DNA of 10,983 nt from Cephalothrix spiralis (GCA_032353305.1 JAUCNG010385704.1:1-10983); one strand, 5' to 3'; positions 1-7,312 are shown, counted from the first letter of the stretch. Program-made: numbers and translations. The notes: generated from the letters alone by a model not told the origin.

Positions 1-200
1 GCAATTTCTATCAGATGGTTGATTAGTGGCTTGATTTATATTCATAGTCACGTGTCAAAAATCACGTGATTAATTTTATGTTTACTTTGAGTGGTTCGCC
101 AGAGGGCTAGAAGGATTCTCACCATCCTCGTTTGTTTTTCCTTGGTTGAACTTGATATGATTTTTAAAAAATTTATCTTATATGAAGGAAAGTGGGATAC
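1..200. other. AT-rich flank with two CACGTG E-boxes
   Basis: No gene is seen. Two CACGTG palindromes lie at 49-54 and 63-68, 14 bp apart, the second inside a 10-bp palindrome (ATCACGTGAT). CACGTG is the core site of bHLH-zip factors such as USF, Max and MITF. With no transcription unit nearby, a regulatory role is only a possibility. A third CACGTG occurs alone at 6930-6935. Confidence 0.3.
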
Positions 201-455
201 GGACAGTTCGGCCAAAGCCACTTCGGCCCAGGACAGTTCAGTTCGTCCCTAGCTGGACAGTTCGGCCACCAGACACTTTGGCCAAGCGGACAGTTCGTCC
301 TAGGATAGTTTGGCCCCGGACAGTTCGGCCAAGCGGACAAATATATTAGATTAAAACATAAATTTAAATGATAATAAATAAACAATGAACTGTCCGCTTG
401 GAACTGTCCAGGGACGAACTGTCCTGGGCCGAACTGTCTTTGGCCGAACTGTCAC
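201..455. mobile_element. Foldback element with minisatellite arms (GGACAGTTCGGCC type)
   Basis: The left arm (201-339) is a tandem array of about nine degenerate 13-16 bp units with consensus GGACAGTTCGGCC, at roughly 201, 217, 231, 254, 272, 288, 303, 318 and 334. The right arm (387-453) carries the same unit in reverse complement (GGCCGAACTGTCC) about five times. Unit variants occur in the same order from the outside inward: a unit ending in GGCCAAAG, one ending in GGCCCAG, then a GTTCGTCCCT variant. The arms are therefore true inverted copies and not two independent arrays. An AT-rich spacer of about 47 bp (340-386) separates them. No transposase is present and no clear target-site duplication is visible. 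The architecture matches foldback-type non-autonomous transposons, whose inverted repeats contain tandem subrepeats. An inverted duplication of a minisatellite is the alternative. Confidence 0.75.
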
Positions 456-865
456 CAACCTGAAGATAAGGACCTTCATGAACACATTTTAACGAAAAAT
501 AATTTCATGAACTGAAATAAGAGCAAAAAGAGTTTAAAATGTGTTCAGCCAAATCCAATCCAATGAGAAATCTATCAGGAAGAAGCCTTCTGAGAGCTCT
601 AAATTAAAAAAAATAATCTGCCTCCGGAAAAAATCCGCCTTTTCATTTTATCCCAAAAAAATAAGGCCTTGTCTATATCTATAGTTAAACAACAAATCAA
701 TTCTCTAAATCCAATATATTTTCTATTCTCAGCAGTCATCAGCTAAAGATATCAATCACTGTCATTTCGCCATATGGACCCTAATCTTTTTTCTTATTTT
801 GAACAAAAATAAGGCGATTTTTTCCCTAAAATTATTCGTAAGCTCGAAAGGACTGGACTGTCCAT
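456..865. other. AT-rich stretch with a nested hairpin
   Basis: No gene is seen. A perfect 14-bp inverted repeat (TGAACACATTTTAA at 479-492, its complement at 534-547) encloses a second small stem (ATTTCA at 502-507 with TGAAAT at 513-518). The rest is A/T-run sequence. A second short hairpin, CTTATTTT with AAAATAAG, lies near 793-813. Confidence 0.35.
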
Positions 866-960
866 CTAATTTCAGTCGTAGCGCAGTTGGTGATTTCATG
901 TCTCCTGAGCTAATTGATTAGAGTGAAATTACCAGATCGATCCCCAATCGAATGTACCTG
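866..960 (+). mobile_element. tRNA-derived SINE-like head
   Basis: This stretch contains both internal RNA polymerase III promoter boxes in the right order and spacing. TAGCGCAGTTGG at 879-890 matches the A-box consensus TRGYNNARNNGG fully. GATCGATCC at 935-943 matches the B-box core GWTCRANNC fully. The boxes are about 44 bp apart, as in a tRNA. The sequence between them does not fold into a convincing cloverleaf, so this is not a functional tRNA. Immediately downstream, from about 960-990, the sequence becomes a satellite monomer like those at 2395-3970. No poly(A) tail or target duplication was identified. Confidence 0.55.
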
Positions 961-1210
961 AATATAGAGTATTGTCACGGTTAAGCTCTATCCATCATTT
1001 TGACTCGTTGTTGTATTGGAATATTGAATCAAAGTGATTCATCTAGTGATTTTTAGTCCACGTAAACTTGACAAGGTAGCAATTTATAAGTCGCCATGCT
1101 TCAAAATCAGATAGCCAAAGTTTAACTCTGGTCATTGCCTGAGTTTGAAGAATGAATAGACTTTATGACTCGTTGTATTAGCACGAATAAAGTGTTTTAT
1201 CGACTTGCAC
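960..1210 (+). repeat. Isolated satellite monomer(s) next to the SINE-like head
   Basis: About one and a half monomers of the family that fills 2395-3970. Shared landmarks, in the same order, are TCCATCATTTTGACTCGTTG near 991-1010, TTTTTAGTCCACGTAAAC near 1050, CATGCTTCAAAATCAGATAG near 1097, and a second GACTCGTTGTATTAG near 1167. It lies about 1.2 kb from the main array, on the same strand and directly after the pol III-like boxes. It may be a dispersed copy, or the satellite may derive from the tail of this element. Confidence 0.65.
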
Positions 1211-1250
1211 TTCACTCGTTCTTTTACACCTTGTATTTCTTGTTAACAGT

Positions 1251-1396
1251 GTCCCGACATTTGCCGAAGCTCAATCGGCTATGTAATACAGTCTGTATTA
1301 TGGTATTGAGGTCCTCCGAAGTGAGTTTCTTTCCACCGAGGCAATTTTCATACTCGGCAGTTGCTGAAGTTCAATCGGCTATGTAATACAGTCTGT
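1251..1396 (+). repeat. Direct repeat, 36 bp unit, 100 bp period
   Basis: A 36-bp segment at 1261-1296 recurs at 1361-1396 with only two differences, both C to T. Both copies contain AATCGGCTATGTAATACAGT. Partial similarity extends upstream (CCGACATTTGCCG against TCGGCAGTTGCTG), suggesting a decayed 100-bp tandem duplication. Each copy can form a small stem (GCCGA with TCGGC in the first). The frame crossing it from 1165 is open for 73 codons only by chance; its peptide has no recognisable domain. Confidence 0.7.
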
Positions 1397-1733
1397 GCCT
1401 TTCAAAGCGATGCTCCTATAAGGTGCTCTGGTAGACTGGCTAGTGGTGATTCGTTTACTATTATATAGTGTCTAAAATCTACCGGATATTTTTGACGATA
1501 TAATAAGTGTGTAATTATAGTACATATTTATGGACCGAATTCAAAAGTCTACGACGTCATTTAAAGCTTTTTTTGTATGTTTGGCTATCTTTTTAGTCTG
1601 AATCGACTGTTTGCGACCCTATAGTCCATTTTGAGAACCCTCTAAAATTGTACACAAATACTGACTTTAATTATTTGAAAATGGTTAAAAATGCCCTAAA
1701 AGATGTCAAATACAATGAATATTACATACATGT
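1397..1733. other. Unannotated AT-rich spacer
   Basis: No gene, tRNA or clear repeat is seen. The sequence is AT-rich with stop codons in all frames. An 8-bp TTACATAC at 1722-1729 is complementary to GTATGTAA at 1903-1910, so it may belong to the outer edge of the foldback that follows. Confidence 0.4.
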
Positions 1734-1904
1734 CGAGTGAATATCTTATACCCTGAGACAAAGGTAACCTTTGTCTCCGGGTATAAGATATTCACTCGTT
1801 TTGGGCGCGTCCCTGGTCGAAATGACCCTCGGTCGCAAGCGATGGTCATTTCAGCCAGGGACACGCCCAAAACTCGTGTATATCTTATACCCGGTGACAA
1901 AGGT
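1734..1904. mobile_element. Compound foldback/MITE with three copies of one arm
   Basis: Two inverted repeats share an arm. The first is a near-perfect palindrome at 1734-1798: two 32-bp arms around one central base (1766), with one mismatch (1754 against 1778). The second is a 65-bp-arm hairpin, 1767-1831 against 1840-1904, with about 57 of 65 positions paired and a short loop near 1832-1839. Its arms include TTTTGGGCGCGTCCCTGG at 1799-1816 and the complement at 1855-1872. The module ATATCTTATACCC thus occurs at 1741, inverted at 1779-1791, and direct again near 1880. The hairpin 1767-1904 looks like a complete MITE; 1734-1765 looks like a leftover arm of another copy. No transposase is present. 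Short frames on both strands here are by-products of the palindrome. Confidence 0.85.
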
Positions 1905-1935
1905 ATGTAAAATACCTTATAATTATAGTCCACAG

Positions 1936-2127
1936 GAATTGGACTACACAGGTTTATGGAACTTTTGGCATACAACCAATTCTGGCCCAAGTTTTCGCCC
2001 TCGCGAAAATCTCGGAAGTGCGGGCCTATATATAAAACCCCAATCCTTATATTTTTGAAAAGCTTGTGAAAATTCTAGGTTCAAGTTTATATTTTGAAAA
2101 GGGTCGGCCTCACTTTGGGGCCGCAGG
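1936..2127 (-). repeat. Dispersed repeat copy, inverted relative to 8244-8421
   Basis: Read on the minus strand, this segment aligns with 8250-8421 over most of its length. Shared blocks in order are GGCCCCAAAG, GCCGACCCTTTT, GAACCTAGAATTT, CACAAGCTTT, AAAAATATA, CCGCACTTCCGAGATTTT, GTTCCATAAAC and a weaker outer flank. This copy has a small extra stretch after CCGACCCTTTT. It directly abuts the compound foldback ending at 1904, so the two may once have been one larger element. No coding capacity is seen. Confidence 0.8.
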
Positions 2128-2394
2128 AGAAAACCTTTTTTGTTCAGCGAGTTTATGAATCTGAACTAAAATATATTATTAGTAATAAAGAGAGAAAAAT
2201 ACAAACATGGAGTATTCTTACAAGCTTTCAGCAGTTTTAGCCTTCTTCAGGCAAAGTTCAATAATACGAATAGTTGCTAACCCATTTAGGCATGGCATAT
2301 CGAACTTCTTTCACGACAACCACATTCATAATGATATATACGGTCATCGAAACAAGAGAATCACCCGTCTAAGGCCAAATGACCATAGGTACCG
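2128..2394. other. Spacer between dispersed repeat and satellite array
   Basis: No supported gene. A 63-codon frame at 2207-2398 has a fair start context (AAACATGG), but its product shows no domain, it lies between repeats and its stop falls on the first satellite bases. I treat it as chance. Confidence 0.35.
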
Positions 2395-3970
2395 ATAAAC
2401 AGATAGCAAAAGGTTAAATTTCGTAAATACCTGGGTTTGAGGTATGAATCGAATTAATGTAGTCTCTCACTCCATCCATCATTTTGACTCGTTGTATGAG
2501 AATATTAAATAAAGTGATTTACTTAGTCCACATAAACTGGACAAGCTATTTTTAAAACATCATGTCTCAAAGACATTTAGCAAATGTTGATTCCACTCAA
2601 TCCATTAAATCCCTGGTTTTGACGTATGAATCGACATTTGACTTGTTGTACTATTGGAATATTAAATCAACTGATTTTTAGTCCACGTAAACTGGACAAG
2701 GTATATATTTCTAAGTAATCATGCTTCAAAATCAGAAAGTTAATTCCGGTAATTACCTGTGTTTGGGGTATGAATCGACATTTAGACTCGTTTTAAAGTG
2801 ATTTATAGACTTTGTATTTTGTCAACAGAATTTTAGTCAACGTAAAAATGAATAAGGTAGATATTACTAAGAAATCATGCCTCAAAATCAGATAGCAGAA
2901 GGTTAAGTTAAGCCTCATAAACAGGTAGAAAAAGGTTAAATTTCGTTAATACCTGTGTTTAAGGTTTGAATCGAATAAAAGCAGTTTCTTGCGCCATCCA
3001 TCATTTGACTAGTTGTATTAGAATGTTAAATACAGTGATTTACTTAGTCTATAGAAACTGGACAAGCTATTTTTAAATCATCATGTCTCAAAAACATTTA
3101 GCAAAATGTTGATTCCACTCAATCCATTAAATCCCTGGGTTTGACGTATGAATCGACATTTGACTTGTTGTACTATTGGAATATTAAATAAAGTGATTTT
3201 TAGTCCACGTAAACTGGACAAGCTAGCTATTTCTAAGTAATCATACTTCAAAATCAGATAGCAGAAAGTCAATTCCGGTAATTACCTGTGTTTGGGGTAT
3301 GACATTTTGAATCTTTTTAAATAGTACTTTGTCAACAGAATTTTTGTCAACGTAAATATGGGCAAGGTAGATATTACTAAGAAATCATGCCTCAAAATCA
3401 GATAGCAGAAGGTTAAGTCAGGTAATTACCTGTGTTTGAGGTATGAATCGACATTTTTACTCGGTTTAAAGTAAGTTTGTCAACAGAAACTGGGCAAGCC
3501 TCATAAACTGGTAGAAAAAGGTTAAATTTCGTTAATACCTGTGTTTAAGGTTTGAATCGAATAAAAGCAGTTTCTTGCTCCATCCATTTTTTGACTAGTT
3601 GTATTAGAATGTTAAATACAGTGATTTACTTAGTCTATAGAAACTGGACAAGCCATTTCTTAATCATCAAAGAGGTTCTACCTGGCTTTAAGGTAAGAAT
3701 CGACTAAAGAAGTCGATCGTTAGCTCCATTAAACTCGTTGTTTTTAATGTGGTGATTATCTTAGTTCACTGGACAAGATATTTCTAAATCATCATGCTTC
3801 AAAGACAGTTAACAAAAGATTATTTCCCTTAAAAACCTTGGTTTAAGGTATGCAGTTATTTTTGACTCTAAGTCAACGTAAGGTGTAAAATCTATTTCTA
3901 AATCACCATGCTTCAAAAGGATAGCAAACGGTTGGTTCCGTTAATTACAAATATACCTGGGTTTTAGGCA
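2395..3970 (+). repeat. Degenerate satellite array, ~150-160 bp monomer, three-monomer higher-order unit
   Basis: About ten monomers in tandem share an ordered set of landmarks: a GGTATGAATCGA-like block, GACTCGTTG or GACTAGTTG, TATTAGAATATTAAAT, AGTGATTT, TTAGTCCACGTAAACTGG, and CATGCTTCAAAATCAGATAG. Copies of the last landmark start near 2560, 2720, 2877, 3082, 3241, 3387, 3793 and 3908. A larger period is visible: the segment beginning ATAAAC at 2395 recurs at 2917 and 3503 (spacings 522 and 586). Equivalent monomers in successive larger units, such as 2576-2700 and 3107-3220, resemble each other much more than their neighbours do. The last part, after about 3660, is more diverged. No gene is seen, and frames here are chance. 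Confidence 0.85.
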
Positions 3971-4290
3971 TGGATTATTTTCTCTACGCTCCTTCTACTG
4001 GAGTCTAAGTTGCATTTTTGCTTTTGGCTTATTAGAATATCTTTTTAATATAAAACCCGATCCAAATCTGATAAGTACAAAATGTATATCTCATCCTATT
4101 GAATTTTTTGTAACTCGAAGTCTTAACTTTGGACAGCTGTGAATGAATATGATACCGTGGACACGTCCGATGTTTCCAATAACTACAATAATTACAGTAC
4201 CTCTTTGCCATGTTTTAAAGCTGGAACGCTTCTGCCTTATTGGCTTTTTGTATATATTGTTGTCTGGTAGTTATCGAAACTGTAGATAAT
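3971..4290. other. Unannotated spacer
   Basis: No gene, tRNA or repeat is seen. AT-rich, with stops in all frames. The satellite similarity fades out just before it, and the inverted repeat at 4291-4687 begins after it. Confidence 0.4.
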
Positions 4291-4687
4291 CTAGAGAGAT
4301 TATTTTCTTCATTTAATCACATAAAACATGCTAGGTTACCTTTTTAGTAGAAAATATTGACTTTAGAGGACATATAGAAAAAATAGTTAATAAAGTTACT
4401 AAGAGGTGGCTGTAAGTGTTGCCACCTCTTATAGTCGGTCTCAAGACCAATAGGCCAATATCATTCAGATGATTTTAAATGGCCAGTTGACCTCGCGACC
4501 ATTTAAAGCATTCAATAGATATAAAAATGGAATAACAATGCACCCTTTGCGAGGGCTGATCTTAGTAAACAAAAAGTGAATAGATGAAAATTGGCCTTTT
4601 GGTCTTGAGACGGACTATAGTAACTTATTGCTATCTTAAAGGTTATCAGTGTTTGTTATGTGATTTAATGAAGAAAATAGACTAGAA
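4291..4687. mobile_element. Long-arm foldback (MITE-like) element
   Basis: The outer arms pair at 4301-4324 with 4656-4679 (TATTTTCTTCATT start, one mismatch in 24) and at 4334-4343 with 4638-4647. The inner arms pair at 4389-4401 with the TAGTAACTTATT side near 4618-4629, and at 4432-4459 with 4590-4617 (26 of 28, including GTCTCAAGACCAA). The left arm is interrupted by about 40 extra bases near 4345-4385 and by a small hairpin at 4402-4429. The centre contains a further hairpin, TTTAAATGG at 4474-4482 with CCATTTAAA at 4499-4507. There is no transposase. A 68-codon minus-strand frame at 4636-4842 overlaps the right arm and has no recognisable domain. Confidence 0.8.
4402..4429. mobile_element. 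28-bp hairpin insertion flanked by TA, inside the foldback left arm
   Basis: AGAGGTGGC (4402-4410), a 10-base loop, then GCCACCTCT (4421-4429) form a perfect 9-bp stem. TA lies immediately on each side (4400-4401 and 4430-4431). Removing the 28 bases and one TA restores AAGTTACTATAGTC, which is exactly what the uninterrupted right arm shows (complement near 4613-4626). The sister arm therefore records the empty site. TA duplication is typical of Tc1/mariner-type insertion, but 28 bp is extremely short for a transposable element. Confidence 0.7.
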
Positions 4688-5210
4688 GTGGGAGTGCAAT
4701 CGCTCATTTTAAGTACATTGGTTCCAATTTCAGAACTACCAGACAGAATATGATAGCACAATGTCGAGGTATATGACGGGCAATTGAGAACGTTGTATTC
4801 CTCGAGTAAATCGAGATGCCTTATTACAACAAACTGCCTCAAATTATTTACATTTTCACCTCAAAATAAGGGTTTTATCTGCAACAAAAGTAGTGTTGGG
4901 CATTTCCACGCGAACGTGGACAAATTCTAGTAATGCTTTTTCTTAAATATTTCGTTGTCATTTCAATACATTCTAAGTTTTATAGTTCTATGCTATGGAC
5001 GAGTTACGAGACAAAAAGTGGGTTTTAGTCAAATTTTCAGCTATTTTTAGCCTGTTTTTCAAGGCTCATTTGCTAGGAGGCAGCAAATCCTAAGCTTGTG
5101 AAATAGGGTATACATTAATACGCAGAGACAGGTAATGGTATTAGTAAGGTTAAAACCTATAAACCAATTAAAGATGTCGTTGCAGTGTAAAAAAGTTGGG
5201 GTAGAAATAA
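4688..5210. other. Spacer with two small hairpins
   Basis: No gene is seen. TCCACG-CGAA-CGTGGA at 4905-4920 is a 6-bp stem with a 4-base loop. ATTTGCT (5068-5074) and AGCAAAT (5082-5088) form a 7-bp stem with a 7-base loop. Neither is followed by a U-run, and a terminator role is not expected in a eukaryote. A 61-codon frame at 5135-5320 has no recognisable product. Confidence 0.35.
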
Positions 5211-5213
5211 GTA

Positions 5214-5537
5214 TAACATTCGTAACGGTAACATTCGTAACGAGACCACTCGGGTATAATAGACCTCATTTTCTAGGATTCATCGTGAAACGGTTTTGTA
5301 TCTGGTTTTTTGTAATCTAGGGTTATTATATTTTTATTTTATTTTTAGGTAAGATTTACCTTTGAAAATTTGTCAGGAATTTCCGTGTTCTTTTTTTGTA
5401 ACGTTCATAACGGAATCTTCAACCACATATTGAAACTTAAGACACATTAATTTATTCACTCTTGAGTATGCAGGGCTTTACTCCGAATACAGCTAGGTCA
5501 AATTCGAAAATGTCTGTTAAACGTAACGTTCGTAACG
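5214..5537 (+). repeat. Four dispersed copies of a 14-mer, TAAC(A/G)TTCRTAACG
   Basis: Copies lie at 5214-5227, 5229-5242, 5399-5412 and 5524-5537. The first two are TAACATTCGTAACG almost in tandem (15-bp step), the third TAACGTTCATAACG, the fourth TAACGTTCGTAACG. All are on the same strand and the bases between are not visibly related. They could be remnants of a short-unit array or clustered protein-binding sites. The sequence does not decide. Confidence 0.6.
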
Positions 5538-5671
5538 CTGGAAATACCCTGTTGTCAAAAATATAGAATATTGAATAATTCCCATATCAATTATCTTGAT
5601 TTTTCAAGTCGGGATTTACTTAACATTTCCTTAAAACAAAAACCTTATCGATTGCTATTACTAAAAGAACC

Positions 5672-5743
5672 TGAGCTCACCGTTTAAGCTTTATGCTTAT
5701 ACAACTGAAATCCATGTTTCTAATTAAATGAAAACAAATCAAG
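5672..5743 (+). repeat. Left 72-bp flanking direct repeat
   Basis: Begins TGAGCTCACCGTTTAAGC and ends AACAAATCAAG. It matches 6364-6435 with a handful of substitutions and small indels. It ends exactly where the element with GGGGTGTCCC-type ends begins. Confidence 0.85.
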
Positions 5744-6361
5744 TATACGGGGTGTCCCAGTAAAATGTATAGGGCCTAACAGCCAGATGACGTCATATTG
5801 TGACTTAATTACGAATTAACCTTATCACTGTGTGTGATCACTGGAAAGAATATGATATTGTCTTTCAAATAAAAGAAATTTGATGCAAATCTGTCTAGCA
5901 ACAACCTGAGCTACATAAATTTCCCCAAATGACCAAAGCGTTCAATTTTTCCAGTAATAGGCCATAAATTAATTTTTTTCTATTTTTTTGTTACAACATG
6001 TTTTATAGCCTATTAACTTAATCCCAATATGCCCGCCGCACATTTTGACACTGATGACGTCATAATTACCGGTTCTGGACACCTGTGACGTACAAACACT
6101 TGTCTGGAGTTCATAATACACGTCTAGCTTAAATAAGAGCATGGTCACGTAAGCTAAATCAGTTAAATCATCGTAATGTTTGGTTTTTCAGGATAAATTT
6201 CAAGACTCGAACCACATGCTGCGTTGAAATGCACTTAATATCATTCTCACGTCGCTCGAATAATATTTCAACTTGCATGTGGCTCTCGTCATGAAATATA
6301 TCCTAATGTACCAAACATAACGATGAAATATCTAGCACTTATTATTTGGAACACCCTGTTT
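5744..6361. mobile_element. Non-autonomous DNA transposon-like element with GGGTGTYCCA ends
   Basis: The left end reads ACGGGGTGTCCCAGTAAA (from about 5747). The right end, read on the minus strand, reads AACAGGGTGTTCCAAATAA (ending about 6361). These form short imperfect terminal inverted repeats. The ~618 bp interior has no transposase frame. It holds a 13-bp-arm hairpin (AATAGGC at 5956-5962 paired with GCCTATT at 6008-6014), a large hairpin at 6172-6322, and two TGACGTCA palindromes (5788-5795 and 6055-6062). I cannot assign a superfamily from the ends alone. The 72-bp direct repeats abutting both ends are much longer than any normal target-site duplication. Confidence 0.65.
6172..6322. 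repeat. Large hairpin, ~59-bp arms
   Basis: The left arm (6172-6230) and right arm (6264-6322) pair over several blocks: CGTAATGTTTGGT with ACCAAACATAACG, AGGAT with its complement near 6300, ATTTCA with TGAAAT, CCACATGC with GCATGTGG, and GTTGAAAT with ATTTCAAC. The loop is about 34 bases. The imperfect long stem would give a stable hairpin RNA if transcribed, but no transcription evidence is available. It could also be a second MITE nested in the surrounding element. Confidence 0.8.
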
Positions 6362-6363
6362 AT

Positions 6364-6435
6364 TGAGCTCACCGTTTAAGCTTATACTAATACAACTGAA
6401 ATCCATGTTTCTAATTAGATGAAAAACAAATCAAG
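6364..6435 (+). repeat. Right 72-bp flanking direct repeat
   Basis: Second copy of 5672-5743, starting TGAGCTCACCGTTTAAGC directly after the right end of the element and ending AAACAAATCAAG. Outside the pair the sequences differ at once (CAAGTATACG against CAAGAATTGAG), so the duplicated unit is well bounded. Confidence 0.85.
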
Positions 6436-7312
6436 AATTGAGACCTTTGTACCTGAGGCTAGTGGTAAAATCGACACATTTTATTCTACGATTCCACTGA
6501 GCACTTAGAATTTTCTCCCTAGGCATTTTTATGGTTGAAATTTAATTTAAACTTCCAACAAATTTGCTTCAACATTTGATCTCTTACAAATGAGCATGAG
6601 ATAGTTCATTAATTCGCGACAATTCGCGACAAGCATCTGAAATTAAATTATCTAGACATCTGATACTCTTGTCAAAATCTCTAGAGTGCAAAATTATTTC
6701 TCGAAATTGAAAACTAAATTTGTTGTACTTTCAGTCGAAAGAGTTTTCGATTGCTACTTTAAATGTTCAATTCAGGGTCGTACTTTTCCATAACTTCCTT
6801 GAGTGATACAGAACGTGATAGCTTAGATGAGACACGAACCATAAGTTGACATCAAGTACTTTTATTAAATAATTATTACATTGATAAATTACACGTCTTT
6901 CATTTTTGGCGTGGTATTGGGAAGAGGACCACGTGATCTCACAAATCAGATATGTTGAAATTACCCCAAGATGGGGGCTCAATATTTAGAGCTATGAACA
7001 GTTGATACATAATTTAGGGGGTGTAAATAATTAGATCTAAGATTCACAACAGTATATTTGAAAAACATTTCACGTACCTCATGGCCTCAAGGCAAGGGAG
7101 TGAAAATGGAAATTCGTCAAGAAACAGTGAAATTCTGACATTTTTGCCAGATAATTGTCAGATTTCCCAATGGTCGAGGTCAAATTTTATGAACTTGAAT
7201 TATGATAATTTTTATTGCGAAAAACAACAGGGATTGGTTATATATCGGATTTCAAAACTTTTAACTAAAAGTTGGTCAAAAATGCAAAATACTAAATCGG
7301 GTGTAGGGATTT
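6436..7312. other. Unannotated AT-rich stretch
   Basis: No supported gene. The only repeat seen is a two-copy tandem of AATTCGCGAC at about 6612-6631. A single CACGTG lies at 6930-6935. A 71-codon minus-strand frame (6767-6982) and a 94-codon plus-strand frame (7081-7365) give peptides with no domain, signal peptide or convincing composition. The latter runs into the repeat end at 7313-7355, which argues that it is chance. Confidence 0.4.

Noticed and set aside
173-385. 70-codon minus-strand frame with repeated Pro-Asn-Cys-Pro peptides
   Set aside because: It is the minisatellite array read in one frame. The peptide periodicity simply follows the DNA units.
201-455. CRISPR-like array of short repeats
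   Set aside because: Units are contiguous with no unique spacers of constant length, are inverted head to head, and the sequence looks eukaryotic.
1706-2058. Overlapping ~95-codon frames on both strands
   Set aside because: They run through the three-arm palindrome, which produces similar peptides on both strands. This is a by-product of the inverted repeat.
2207-2398. 63-codon frame with a good start context (AAACATGG)
   Set aside because: No domain, no homology I recognise, no visible splice or poly(A) context, and the stop lies at the first bases of the satellite array.
2395-3970. LTR or tandem-gene explanation for the repeated blocks
   Set aside because: Many short ~150 bp monomers without coding frames or LTR-type ends fit a satellite better.
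4636-4842. 68-codon minus-strand frame with a protein-like composition
   Set aside because: It overlaps the right arm of the foldback element and matches nothing I know. A chance frame is the simpler reading, though it could be tested by RNA-seq.
4905-4920. Stem-loop as a transcription terminator
   Set aside because: Intrinsic terminators are bacterial. The stem lacks a following T-run and the window is eukaryotic in character.
5672-6435. Small LTR retrotransposon with 72-bp LTRs
   Set aside because: The repeats lack TG...CA ends, no primer-binding site or polypurine tract is visible, and the interior has its own inverted termini.
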